From VHCN01 sp964589935 (GTDB taxonomy: Bacteria; Verrucomicrobiota; Verrucomicrobiia; Limisphaerales; VHCN01), in the NCBI GenBank assembly GCA_964589935.1, contig CAZPVD010000014.1, positions 1-64,000 of the forward strand: a stretch of DNA of 64,000 nt. Direction: 5' to 3'. Positions 9,606-17,848 of this stretch are shown one piece after another. The notes under the pieces were generated by a model. It was not told the DNA's origin. It worked only from the letters and a program-made list of their open reading frames with translations, and did not search any database. Each line of letters starts with the position of its first letter. Positions within the stretch are counted from its first letter, which is position 1. A program made the position numbers and the translations under genes.

Positions 9606-9634
9606 TTCAAAATCGCTGCCGGTTCTGCTAAATT
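9606..9634 (+). promoter_or_regulatory. Candidate short-leader promoter of the COG0523 gene
   Basis: TTCAAA (9606-9611), 17 bases, TAAATT (9629-9634), then only 6 bases to the ATG. The same two hexamers with the same spacer stand before the gene at 15760. No Shine-Dalgarno sequence fits in the leader, so a leaderless or nearly leaderless message is inferred. Confidence 0.4.
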
Positions 9635-9640
9635 TGCCGC

Positions 9641-10693
9641 ATGAAGAAGACAGAACCCGTCCCGGTCACGGTGCTCATCGGCTTCCTCGGCGCCGGCAAG
9701 ACCACGCTGCTCAACCACCTGCTCACGCAGCCGCACGGGCACAAGTGCGCCATCATCATCAACGAGTTTGGCGCCATCAGCATTGACAACCAGCTTGTCG
9801 TCGGCGTGGACGAGGAAATTCTTGAACTCAACAACGGCTGCCTCTGCTGCCGGATGCGCGGCGACCTCGTCAAGAGCATCGCCGACCTGTTCCAGAAGAA
9901 CAAACGCTTCGACTACATCCTCATCGAGACCACGGGCCTCGCCGACCCCAGCCCCATCGCGCACACGTTCATGATGCCGATGCTTGAGGGCCGGCTCCGC
10001 CTCGACGCCATCGTCACCGTTGCGGACGCGAAGCATTTGGAGAAGGAACTGGACGAAGCGCCCGAAGCCACCGCGCAGGTCGCCTTCGCCGATGTGATTT
10101 TGCTGAACAAGACTGATCTTGTGTCACTGGCGGACGTGGAGCGCGTCGAGCACCGCATCCGGCGCATGAACAAGCTCGCGAAGATTCACCGCACCGCGCG
10201 GGCGCAGATTGACCCGAAGCACATCTTCAACGTGAAGGCGCGCGAGTTGTCCACGCCCGTCGAAGTTCACGACGAACACGAGCACGAGCATCACGAGCAC
10301 GGCCACGAGTGTGATGAACATTGCGATCACGACCACGGCCCCGGCGAGCATCATCACCATGAGGAGCATGAGGAGCATGAGCACTTCCACGACGAGAAGG
10401 TGCGTTCCTTCGCCATCACCGAGGAGCGACCGCTCGATTTGAAGAAGGCGGAGAAGTGGCTGAGTGATTTGCTCGCGAGCAAGGGTGGCGACATCTACCG
10501 CAGCAAGGGCATCCTGCACATCAAGGGCCAGCCCAAGCGCGTGGTCTTTCAGGGCGTGCAGATGATGTTCGACGCGCAGCCGGAGCGTTTCTGGAACACG
10601 GACGAAAAGCGCCTGAACCAGCTCGTCTTCATCGGCAAGGAATTGGATGAAGCTGCCATTCGTAAAGGCTTTCAGGACTGCCTCGCCGAATGA
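9641..10693 (+). CDS. COG0523 (CobW/YjiA-type) metallochaperone GTPase
   Basis: G3E-family GTPase thought to deliver a metal, often zinc, to client proteins. The 350-residue protein has the Walker A/P-loop GFLGAGKTTLLNHLL (residues ~11-25), the family's CxCC metal motif ELNNGCLCCRMRGDL (~61-75), a Walker-B-like IETTGLADPSP, and the guanine-specificity NKTD. Residues ~207-254 are an extreme His/Glu/Asp tract (for example EHEHEHHEHGHECDEHCD) likely to bind Zn or Ni. The C-terminal CobW domain follows (LDLKKAEKWLSDLLAS). Its neighbour downstream is a small zinc-ribbon protein, FmdB, and upstream is another zinc-ribbon protein, so a zinc-handling cluster is plausible. No Zur site was recognised. 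Confidence 0.93.
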   Translation: MKKTEPVPVTVLIGFLGAGKTTLLNHLLTQPHGHKCAIIINEFGAISIDNQLVVGVDEEILELNNGCLCCRMRGDLVKSIADLFQKNKRFDYILIETTGLADPSPIAHTFMMPMLEGRLRLDAIVTVADAKHLEKELDEAPEATAQVAFADVILLNKTDLVSLADVERVEHRIRRMNKLAKIHRTARAQIDPKHIFNVKARELSTPVEVHDEHEHEHHEHGHECDEHCDHDHGPGEHHHHEEHEEHEHFHDEKVRSFAITEERPLDLKKAEKWLSDLLASKGGDIYRSKGILHIKGQPKRVVFQGVQMMFDAQPERFWNTDEKRLNQLVFIGKELDEAAIRKGFQDCLAE

Positions 10694-10728
10694 AACTTCT
10701 GTTCCATGAACGCCCAGTTCACGGCAAG

Positions 10729-10791
10729 CACCCCTCACCCGCCCTTCGGGCACCCTCTCCCCTCGGAGGGGAGAGGGCGGGGTGAGGGGTG
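10729..10791. repeat. Large GC-rich inverted repeat between COG0523 gene and fmdB
   Basis: Arms CACCCCTCACCC (10729-10740) and GGGTGAGGGGTG (10780-10791) are perfect complements. Inside them CCCTCTCCCCTC and GGGGAGAGGG also pair across a GGAG-like loop, giving a near-continuous hairpin. It resembles the CCCTCACCC...GGGTGAGGG intergenic repeats seen in many bacterial genomes. No T-tract follows, so it is not a classical terminator. Confidence 0.75.
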
Positions 10792-10804
10792 AAGCACGAT
10801 TGGT

Positions 10805-11050
10805 ATGCCTCTCTACGAATACGAACTCTGCGACGGCGAGTGCAAGATGTGCGGCGGCAAGTTCACCCTGCGCCGGCCGCTCGACGCCAAGCCGTTGACG
10901 CACTGCCCCGCCTGCAAGAAGCCCGTGCGCAAAATCATCTCCAGCTTCAACACGCCCAAGCTGATGAAGCCGCTCTCCATCACCGACGCGAAGAAGGCGG
11001 GCTTCACCGTGCTCAAGCGTTCGGGCAAGGGCGAATACGAGAAGCAGTGA
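10805..11050 (+). CDS. FmdB-family small zinc-ribbon protein
   Basis: 81 residues starting MPLYEYE, the signature opening of the FmdB/CxxC_CxxC_SSSS family of putative regulatory zinc ribbons. Two cysteine pairs are visible: CKMCGGKF, preceded by an extra Cys, and CPACKKPVRKIISSFNTPK. The function of the family is unsettled; it was first noted beside formamidase and amidase genes. It follows the COG0523 GTPase after a GC-rich hairpin and could be one of its metal clients, which is only inference. Confidence 0.8.
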   Translation: MPLYEYELCDGECKMCGGKFTLRRPLDAKPLTHCPACKKPVRKIISSFNTPKLMKPLSITDAKKAGFTVLKRSGKGEYEKQ

Positions 11051-11106
11051 CCGTTGCCGTGGAATAATTCTTCCTCACGGCCCTCCTTTTCGTTTCAATC
11101 CCCGCC

Positions 11107-12681
11107 ATGCAAGCCCAGTTCGCGCTCGTGCTGCACGCGCATTTGCCGTTCGTGCGCCACCCGGAACACGACAAGTTCCTGGAGGAGGCGTGGCTGTTCG
11201 AGGCCATCACGGAGACTTACGTGCCGCTCATCCAGACGATGGACGGCTGGCTGCGCGACGGCATGGAGACGCGCCTCACGCTCACGCTCACGCCGCCGCT
11301 GTGCGCGATGCTGCTCGATCCGCTGCTGCAGGACCGCTACGTGCGGCATCTCGAAGGGCTGATCGAACTCGCGGAAAAGGAAATCCACCGCACGCACTGG
11401 GACCGTCCGTTCCGCGAGCTGGCGTGGATGTATCACAATCGTTTCTGCGGCATTCGCGACACGTATTTCGCCTACGGGCGGAACCTCGTCGGCGCGTTCC
11501 GCAAGTTTCAGGAGGCGGGCAAGCTGGAAATCATCACCTGCGCGGCGACGCATGCGCTGCTGCCGCTGCTCGCGGAGCATCCGCAAAGCATCCGCGCGCA
11601 AATCCTTGTCGCGCGCGATCATTATCACCAGTGCTTCGGCTGCGATCCGCGCGGCATCTGGCTGCCGGAATGCGCCTATGTCGAGGGCGTCGAGATGGTC
11701 TTGCAGGAGGCGAACATCCGCTGGTTCATCACGGACACGCACGGCGTGCTGCACGCGAGGCCGCGTCCGCGCTACGGCGTGTTCGCGCCGATTTACACGC
11801 CAAACGGCATCGCGGCATTCGGTCGCGATCTCGATTCCGCGAAACAAGTCTGGAGCCGGAACGAAGGCTATCCCGGCGACGCACGCTACCGCGATTTCTA
11901 CCGCGACATCGGGCACGATCTGGACTTCGACTACGTGCGCCCGCATCTGTCCGCGCCGGAACTGCGCGGTTTCACCGGCATCAAGTATCACAGCATCACC
12001 GGCGCGACGGCGGACAAGCAGATTTACGACCGCAAGGCCGCGCTCGCCGCGGCGGACGAGCACGCGAGCCACTTCCTCCACGCGCGCATCGGGCAGTTCC
12101 AACACCTCGACGGCCTGATGGACCGCGCGCCGCTCATCGTGTCGCCCTACGACGCCGAGCTGTTTGGTCACTGGTGGTATGAGGGGCCGGAGTTCCTCGA
12201 TTTCTTCGTGCGCAAGGCGCATTACGACCAGAAAGTTTTTGCGCTCACGACGCCGGGCGAATTTCTCCAAAAAAATCCCGTGCAGCAAATCGCCACGCCG
12301 AGTGCGTCAAGCTGGGGCGAGGAAGGCTACTTCAAGCTCTGGCTCAACGAGACGAACGAGTGGATTTACCCGCACCTCGGCGTCGCACAGGACCGCATGA
12401 CGGAGCTGGCGCGGCGCTTCCCGCAGGCCGCGGGTGCGACCGAGCGCGCGCTCAAGCAGGCCGCGCGCGAACTGCTCCTCGCGCAGTCGAGCGACTGGCC
12501 GTTCATCCTCCGCACCGGCACGAGTCCCGACTACGCGCGCCGCCGCGTGAAGGACCACATCCTCCGCTTCACGCGCCTCTACGAGCAGCTCGCCAGCGGC
12601 CACGTGGACGAGGAATACCTCGCGAAATGCGAATGGGTGGACAATCTCTTCCCCGACGTGAACTGGCGGTATTGGGCGTGA
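11107..12681 (+). CDS. GH57 glycoside hydrolase (1,4-alpha-glucan branching enzyme type)
   Basis: Cytoplasmic alpha-glucan (glycogen) processing enzyme. The 524-residue protein opens with QFALVLHAHLPFVRHPEH, the first GH57 motif. It has the motif WLPECAY carrying the probable nucleophile E188, and SPYDAELFGHWWYEGPEFL carrying the probable acid/base D349. These spacings match the DUF1957-containing branching-enzyme subfamily of GH57 (about 520 residues, with a C-terminal helical domain) rather than amylopullulanases. It is monocistronic and convergent with ligA, whose stop lies 4 bases away. Branching versus plain hydrolysis cannot be decided by eye. Confidence 0.88.
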   Translation: MQAQFALVLHAHLPFVRHPEHDKFLEEAWLFEAITETYVPLIQTMDGWLRDGMETRLTLTLTPPLCAMLLDPLLQDRYVRHLEGLIELAEKEIHRTHWDRPFRELAWMYHNRFCGIRDTYFAYGRNLVGAFRKFQEAGKLEIITCAATHALLPLLAEHPQSIRAQILVARDHYHQCFGCDPRGIWLPECAYVEGVEMVLQEANIRWFITDTHGVLHARPRPRYGVFAPIYTPNGIAAFGRDLDSAKQVWSRNEGYPGDARYRDFYRDIGHDLDFDYVRPHLSAPELRGFTGIKYHSITGATADKQIYDRKAALAAADEHASHFLHARIGQFQHLDGLMDRAPLIVSPYDAELFGHWWYEGPEFLDFFVRKAHYDQKVFALTTPGEFLQKNPVQQIATPSASSWGEEGYFKLWLNETNEWIYPHLGVAQDRMTELARRFPQAAGATERALKQAARELLLAQSSDWPFILRTGTSPDYARRRVKDHILRFTRLYEQLASGHVDEEYLAKCEWVDNLFPDVNWRYWA

Positions 12682-12685
12682 AGAA

Positions 12686-15676
12686 TTAGGAGTTTTCCTT
12701 CTTCAGCAGTGCTATTTGTGGATCAGCTTCCTTCAAGGCTGCAATCCAATGTTCCTCTGAAATGATCGCAGGTTTGCCGTGTTGCTTTCGCGCCAAGATG
12801 GCCGCCTCGATCTTATTGCCGTAGTCACCCTTACTCCAAGCTTTGCTCCCTTCCGAGCCAACAACTAAGTAGTCAATGAATTGATTCGCCTGTTTCTGAT
12901 CTGGTGAAATACCGCCAAGTAATGTGACTGCTTTTTGACATTCCTTCCGTGAACCGAATCCAAACTTCCCCGTGAAAAGGAATGATTTTCCTTTGATGAC
13001 CACTTTTGGCCGTGGACTGTCATACGGAGTTTCTTCACGAATAATTCTGGAAGCTAACTCCCGTTGAAAATCTTCGACCGCCTGTTCTCCGCTCCATCCT
13101 TCGGGGACATTAACCGAAACAAGATCGGCTGGCGAAAATGGCTTAAGTTCGTCTGAATCGAAGCCAAAATCCTGCGTCAGAAACAAATATTTGTTCCATT
13201 TCTCACGATTGGCTTCATCTGCCATTAAATTGCTAATTTCCAAACCTGCTGCGCCTACTGAAAGATTTGCGGCAACGGGTATGCCGAAGAATCGAAGTAT
13301 TTTCCTCTGCCGGTTAGATGCGCTGTTAGGCATCGAGGCCTCGACTTGGTTCAAAAAATAATCTCGCTTCAAGCCGTGCAGTTGGAAAGAAGGCTTTTCA
13401 AGTTGGGCCTTGAAATGTTCTTCAGATAGAACTTTCACGCCTAGTTCTTGAGCTTTCGCCAACTTCGATCCCGCCTCTTCGCCGGCCAGCACGTAGTCGG
13501 TGTTCTTGCTCACGGAACTGCTCACGCTCCCGCCCGCGTCGCGAATCAGCTTCGAGGCTTCGTCCCGTGACAGCGTGGGCAGCGTGCCGGTGAGCACGAA
13601 GGTTTTTCCCGCAAATGGATGATTCGATGGCGACGCGGCCTTCACGGAGCCGTGCGGCGCGATGCCGAGCTTCCTCAATCGCGCCAGCACGCGCTGTCCC
13701 ACCGGACTCGCGAACCAGTCCAGCACAGCCTGCGCGGCAACCGGTCCGACGACGACCACCGCGTCGCGCGGCGCAGCATCCTTTTTCTTCGAGGCCTGCG
13801 CGAAGCCGGCGGTGATGAGTGCCTGACCGGCGGCATCCGCCTCGTCCTTGCGCTTCTCGTCGCGCAGGCGGTGCAGTTCCAGCACACCGCGCAGGAGCTT
13901 CGAGTGCGCCACGTCTTCGATGCTCTCGTGAAACTGCGCCAGATCATAGGCCGTCTGCTCGCCGACTTCTGAAATCGCCAGCGCAAGAATCCACCGGTGC
14001 AGCGGCGCCTGCTTCGCGCGCTCCAGCGCCTCGATGACCTTCGCCGCGTTCTTCTCGCCGAACACGCGCGGCTCGTCGTCGGTGCCAAGGTTGAGTTTCG
14101 CGAGTTGCTCCAGTTGCAGGTCGAAGAGATCGAGCGGCTCCTTGACAAGGCCGCGTTCGACGAGCTTCTCGGCCACGATGCCGCCGAGCGATTCGATGTC
14201 GAGCGCCTTGCGCGCGGCGAAATACTCGACGCGCCGCGTGAGCTGCGCCGGACAACCGGCGACATTCTGGCAGCGCCACGCGACTTCCTCGGCATCGCCT
14301 GCTGAAACTTTTTCCTTCGCAATCGGCCCGCCGCACGCGGGGCATTTGCCGCCGACGTGGGCGAATAAATCAAACTCCTTCGCGCTGGGCGGGCGCTTCG
14401 TCTTCATCACCTCGAAGACCTCGGGAATCACCATGCCCGCTTTGCGAATCACGACGGTGTCGCCGATGCGGATGTCCTTGCGGCGGATTTCGTCCTCGTT
14501 GTGCAGCGTGGCGCGCGCGATGGTCGAGCCTTGGACGAAGACCGGTTCGAGTTCCGCCACGGGCGTGAGCACGCCGGTGCGACCCACTTGAATCGTGATC
14601 GCCCTCAGCACCGTCTCGGCGGGCGTGATCCACGGGATGGGTTTGTGAACGATGGCGTAGCCGGGCGCGCGCGTCTTGGCCGGGATGCGCGCCCAATCGG
14701 CAACGCGGTTGACCTTAATGACCACGCCGTCAATTTCGTAGGGCAATTGCCGCCGCAGATCGCGCTCCTCGGCGTAGTGGCACACAACTTTTTCGCGATA
14801 AACTTCCAACACTTCCTCGATGCGGTCGCAGACCCACCACTTGCGCTGCGTGGGCAGGCCGAGCTTCGCGAGCGCCTCCAGCATCTCCGCATGGGTCGCG
14901 AACTCGATGCCCTCGCACGCGCCGACCGCGTAGAACACCGCGCGAATCGGGCGCTTCGCGACATCGGCAGGGTTTTTCTGCTTCAGCATCCCGGCCGTGG
15001 TGTTGCGCGCATTGGGAAATGTTTTCTCGCCCGCCGCGGCAAGCTTCGCGTTCAGCGTGTCGAAGTCCTTCATCGCGATGTAAGCCTCGCCGCGCACTTC
15101 GATCAGCGCGGGCGGATTCTTCAAATTCAATTCCAGCGGAATCGCCCGCATCGTGCGGAGGTTTGCCGTGATGTCATCACCGGTCTGCCCGTCGCCGCGC
15201 GTGACGCCGAGCGCGAACTTCCCGTCGCGATAGTGCAAGCCGATGGACACGCCGTCCACCTTCGGCTCCATGACGTATTCCACGCGGTCGCAACCGAGGT
15301 GCTTGCGGATCGTGGCATCGAAGGCGCGAAGTTCCACCAGAGTGTTTTCATCCTGAAGCCGGTTGCGCTTGTCGCGGTCCGGCTCATCGTCCTTTGTAGG
15401 AACATCCGACGCCTCGATTTTTTCGAGCGACAGCATCGGCTGAAGGTGCTGGACGCGCCTGAAGCCCTCCGTCGGCGCGCCGCCGACGCGTTGCGTGGGT
15501 GAATCGGGCGCGACGAGGTCGGGGAACTGCCGCTCCAGCTCCTGCAACTCGCGGTAGAGTTGGTCGTATTCGCGGTCGCTGACGGCGGGCTGCGCGAGCA
15601 CGTAATACGCGTGGTCGTGTTTGCGGATTTCCGCAACCAGTTCAGCGTGGCGGGCGGCGGCTTGCGCGCGGGTCAT
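12686..15676 (-). CDS. ligA: NAD+-dependent DNA ligase, oversized, with a second BRCT domain
   Basis: Seals nicks in DNA using NAD+. At 996 residues it is ~320 longer than usual. Domains in order: Ia (DHAYYVLAQPAVSDREYDQLY), adenylation with K139 in EPKVDGVSI, OB fold (IQVGRTGVLTPVAEL), zinc finger (C445/C448/C469/C475), HhH region, BRCT1 at ~687-757 (KTFVLTGTLPTLSRDEASKL). Extra material: ~26 charged residues at 88-113 before the adenylation core, a ~45-residue insert near 600-645, and a C-terminal extension 765-996 with a second BRCT-like domain (SFLFTGKFGFGSRKECQK, ~898-915). The 3' part (12690-13440) is about 40-47 % GC against ~60 % for the rest, suggesting a later fusion. Essential core residues are intact. 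Confidence 0.95.
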   Translation of the reverse strand: MTRAQAAARHAELVAEIRKHDHAYYVLAQPAVSDREYDQLYRELQELERQFPDLVAPDSPTQRVGGAPTEGFRRVQHLQPMLSLEKIEASDVPTKDDEPDRDKRNRLQDENTLVELRAFDATIRKHLGCDRVEYVMEPKVDGVSIGLHYRDGKFALGVTRGDGQTGDDITANLRTMRAIPLELNLKNPPALIEVRGEAYIAMKDFDTLNAKLAAAGEKTFPNARNTTAGMLKQKNPADVAKRPIRAVFYAVGACEGIEFATHAEMLEALAKLGLPTQRKWWVCDRIEEVLEVYREKVVCHYAEERDLRRQLPYEIDGVVIKVNRVADWARIPAKTRAPGYAIVHKPIPWITPAETVLRAITIQVGRTGVLTPVAELEPVFVQGSTIARATLHNEDEIRRKDIRIGDTVVIRKAGMVIPEVFEVMKTKRPPSAKEFDLFAHVGGKCPACGGPIAKEKVSAGDAEEVAWRCQNVAGCPAQLTRRVEYFAARKALDIESLGGIVAEKLVERGLVKEPLDLFDLQLEQLAKLNLGTDDEPRVFGEKNAAKVIEALERAKQAPLHRWILALAISEVGEQTAYDLAQFHESIEDVAHSKLLRGVLELHRLRDEKRKDEADAAGQALITAGFAQASKKKDAAPRDAVVVVGPVAAQAVLDWFASPVGQRVLARLRKLGIAPHGSVKAASPSNHPFAGKTFVLTGTLPTLSRDEASKLIRDAGGSVSSSVSKNTDYVLAGEEAGSKLAKAQELGVKVLSEEHFKAQLEKPSFQLHGLKRDYFLNQVEASMPNSASNRQRKILRFFGIPVAANLSVGAAGLEISNLMADEANREKWNKYLFLTQDFGFDSDELKPFSPADLVSVNVPEGWSGEQAVEDFQRELASRIIREETPYDSPRPKVVIKGKSFLFTGKFGFGSRKECQKAVTLLGGISPDQKQANQFIDYLVVGSEGSKAWSKGDYGNKIEAAILARKQHGKPAIISEEHWIAALKEADPQIALLKKENS

Positions 15677-15723
15677 GGCGGCAGAAGTTCTAGCCGCGGC
15701 ACGCGCCCGTTTGCACGTTTTTA

Positions 15724-15752
15724 TTCAAAGCCATCGCGCACCGTGTTAAATT
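15724..15752 (+). promoter_or_regulatory. Candidate short-leader promoter for the GNAT/membrane gene
   Basis: TTCAAA (15724-15729), 17 bases, TAAATT (15747-15752), 7 bases, ATG at 15760. The hexamers and spacing are identical to those at 9606-9634. No ribosome-binding site is visible. Confidence 0.4.
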
Positions 15753-15759
15753 TTCCTCG

Positions 15760-16416
15760 ATGAATGCGTCTGCCTTTTCCGCCCGCCGTGCTACGGTGGA
15801 TGATCTGGAGGGCCTGCGCGTGCTGTGGCGCGCCGAGAATTTGCCGGAGCTGGATCTCGAAAAACGCATCACGGAATTCCAGATCGCGCTCGATGCGGAG
15901 AATAAAGTTGTTGGTGCGATCGGCCTGCGCGTCGCGGGCACGCAAGGCAGCCTGCACAGCGAGACGTTCAGCGACTTCGGCCTCACCGACACGCTTCGCC
16001 CGCTGCTGTGGGATCGCGTGCAAAGCGTCGCGCGCAATCGCGGCCTCACGCGCCTGTGGACGCTGGAGAAGACGCAGTTCTGGCGCGGCGCGGGCTTTGA
16101 TGTCGTGGACGACGATGCGCGGAAGAAGTTCCCGGAAGCATTCGGCGCTGCGGACGCGGAATGGTTCACGCTCAAGCTCAAGGAAGACATGCTCGCAAAC
16201 CTCACGCCCGAGCAGGAACTCGCGCTCTTCCGCGCGTCAGCCAAGGAGTCCACGGACAAGATGCTGGAGCAGGCGCGCGTGCTGAAATGGATCGCCATCG
16301 TGATCGGCACGATTTTCTTCGGGCTGGTCGCCTACGTGACTTTCAACATGGTGCGCCTCATGCGCCGCCGCAATTCCGGCATGGCGCCGAGCTACCTGCC
16401 GCCGTCGCGCCGGTGA
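15760..16416 (+). CDS. GNAT-like acyltransferase domain with C-terminal membrane anchor
   Basis: 218 residues. The first ~130 resemble a GNAT N-acetyltransferase: SARRATVDDLEGLRVLWRAE at the start, then a strand region around AENKVVGAIGLRV. The usual acetyl-CoA loop (Q/R-x-x-G-x-G/A) is replaced by a degenerate stretch, so activity is uncertain. Residues ~172-193 (WIAIVIGTIFFGLVAYVTF) form a transmembrane helix followed by a basic cytoplasmic tail. A membrane-anchored GNAT is uncommon. It stands alone, divergent from ligA with 83 bases between starts, and is convergent with lipA. Confidence 0.7.
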   Translation: MNASAFSARRATVDDLEGLRVLWRAENLPELDLEKRITEFQIALDAENKVVGAIGLRVAGTQGSLHSETFSDFGLTDTLRPLLWDRVQSVARNRGLTRLWTLEKTQFWRGAGFDVVDDDARKKFPEAFGAADAEWFTLKLKEDMLANLTPEQELALFRASAKESTDKMLEQARVLKWIAIVIGTIFFGLVAYVTFNMVRLMRRRNSGMAPSYLPPSRR

Positions 16417-16451
16417 ATTGAACCTCTTCAAACTCGCCAGGTTGAAAACAG

Positions 16452-17423
16452 TCAGCTTGCGGCCGCCGCATCAGACGCGACCATTGGCGGCGTGAAGTCA
16501 TCCGCGTGATAGGAGCTGCGCACGAGCGGGCCGCTCGCGACGTGCAAAAAGCCCATTTTCTCGGCGGTTTCCTTGTATTCGGCAAACTTCGCAGGCGGGA
16601 TGAACTCCACAACTGGCAGATGCGTGCGGGTCGGCTGCAAATACTGGCCGAGCGTGAGCATGTCGCAGTTCGCGGCGCGCAAATCCTCCATCGCGGTGAA
16701 CAGCTCCGCCTCGGTTTCGCCGAGCCCAAGCATCAAACCGGATTTCGTGACGAGGTTTCGAGTTTCAAGTTTCAGGTTTCGGGTTGGCGGCACTGAACTC
16801 GAAACTCCAAACACCAGACTCGAAACTTTCGTGAACCGCTCCTTCGCCTTTTTCAGCACTGCAAGCGAGCGGTCGTAGGTCGCGCGTGAGCGCACGGACG
16901 GCGTGAGGCGGCGGACGGTTTCGAGGTTGTGATTGAAGATTTCCGGCGCGGCTGCGAGCACGGCCTCAATGGCGGAATCCTTTTCGTTGAAATCCGGCAC
17001 GAGCACCTCAATGACGATGCCGGGGTTCGCCGCGCGCACGGCCTCGATGGTCCGGCGGAAATGTTCAGCGCCGCCGTCGGCCAGGTCGTCGCGCGCGACG
17101 GCCGTGATGACGACGTGCTTGAGCTTCATCCGCCGCGTCGCCTCGGCGACGCGCTGCGGTTCGTCGCGTTCGAGCGGGAAGGGCTTCGCCGTTGTCACCG
17201 CGCAGAAGCCGCACGCGCGCGTGCAGCGGTCGCCGGCGATCATGAACGTCGCGGTGCCGCGGCTCCAGCACTCCCAGTGGTTCGGGCATTTCGCACTCTC
17301 GCAGACGGTGTGGAGCTTGAGGTCGCCGAGCAGGTTGCGTGTGCGCGCAAACGTGTCGCTCGTCGGCAGCGGCAGCCGCAGCCACTCGGGCAGGCGCGGA
17401 CGCGGAGTAGCAAGGGTCGTCAT
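16452..17423 (-). CDS. lipA: Lipoyl synthase (radical SAM), with in-frame repeat insertion
   Basis: Inserts two sulfur atoms into octanoyl groups on lipoyl-dependent enzymes. Both iron-sulfur clusters are present: the auxiliary cluster C41/C46/C52 (CESAKCPNHWEC), the radical SAM cluster C67/C71/C74 (CTRACGFC), and the C-terminal RSSYHADD motif that supplies the serine ligand. Residues ~196-224, between KKAKERF and TKSGLMLGLGETEAEL, are encoded by a GTTTCAAG-type word repeat (16754-16837). Typical LipA has only a few residues there, so the insert lengthens a surface loop inside the barrel. All catalytic residues remain, so it is probably functional. No lipB neighbour is present. Confidence 0.95.
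   Translation of the reverse strand: MTTLATPRPRLPEWLRLPLPTSDTFARTRNLLGDLKLHTVCESAKCPNHWECWSRGTATFMIAGDRCTRACGFCAVTTAKPFPLERDEPQRVAEATRRMKLKHVVITAVARDDLADGGAEHFRRTIEAVRAANPGIVIEVLVPDFNEKDSAIEAVLAAAPEIFNHNLETVRRLTPSVRSRATYDRSLAVLKKAKERFTKVSSLVFGVSSSVPPTRNLKLETRNLVTKSGLMLGLGETEAELFTAMEDLRAANCDMLTLGQYLQPTRTHLPVVEFIPPAKFAEYKETAEKMGFLHVASGPLVRSSYHADDFTPPMVASDAAAAS
16754..16837. repeat. GTTTCAAG-type word repeat, head-to-head, inside lipA
   Basis: On the plus strand, GTTTC-words (GTTTCGA, GTTTCAA, GTTTCAG, GTTTCGG) run to ~16785. A short GGCGGCACT centre follows, then reversed words (CTCGAAACT, CCAAACACC, CTCGAAACT, GTGAACC). The length keeps the lipA frame open. It is the same architecture as the repeat at 43200-43280. 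Confidence 0.8.
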
Positions 17424-17428
17424 TTTTC

Positions 17429-17598
17429 AGCCACGGATTGAACACGGACGAAACACGGAATCAGGAAGACAGGCGATTTATAAGGAGGGCAGGAAGGCAG
17501 GAGGGACAGGGGCGCAATGGCCGCAGTTTTTCCTCCTGCACCCCTGCATTCCTTATGAAGTTCCGCGTCTGTGTTCGATCCGTGTTTCATCCGTGGCT
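17429..17598. repeat. Inverted pair of CACGGAT-type repeats between lipA and glutaredoxin genes
   Basis: The left arm (17429-17459) contains AGCCACGGATTGAACACGG and continues with GAAACACGGA. The right arm (17568-17598) is its near-perfect reverse complement, ending TTTCATCCGTGGCT. The arms are ~31 bases and separated by ~108 bases. Between them, purine-rich (GGAGGGCAGGAAGGCAGGAGG) and pyrimidine-rich (TCCTCCTGCACCCCTGC) tracts could also pair. The right arm touches the glutaredoxin stop codon. Confidence 0.75.
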
Positions 17599-17848
17599 AC
17601 TCAAAATTGTTTTTCTTCCACCACGCGGCGAGGTCGGACGGGCCGAAGTCGGCGAGAATCTTGCCGTCCACGTCAATCACCGGCGCGAGCGACTGGCCGG
17701 AGAGGCGCTCCATCTCGTCGTAGGCCTTGCTGTCGCTGATGACATCGAGCACCTCGTAGTCCACGCCGCGCTCGTCGAGCCAGTCCATGGCTTTGCCGCA
17801 CCAGCCGCAGTAGGGTTTGATGAAGAGGCGGATATGCGCGGGTTTCAT
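17597..17848 (-). CDS. Glutaredoxin-family thiol-disulfide protein
   Basis: 83 residues with a redox-active C14-G-W-C17 motif (KPYCGWCGKAM) and the cis-proline region LAPVIDVDG, the standard glutaredoxin layout. A dithiol CGWC site suggests a general or arsenate/peptide reductase role. Its start overlaps the stop of the upstream small membrane protein gene (ATGA, 17845-17848), so the two are translationally coupled, probably with the cupin gene before them. The stop lies within the arm of an inverted repeat. Confidence 0.88.
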   Translation of the reverse strand: MKPAHIRLFIKPYCGWCGKAMDWLDERGVDYEVLDVISDSKAYDEMERLSGQSLAPVIDVDGKILADFGPSDLAAWWKKNNFE

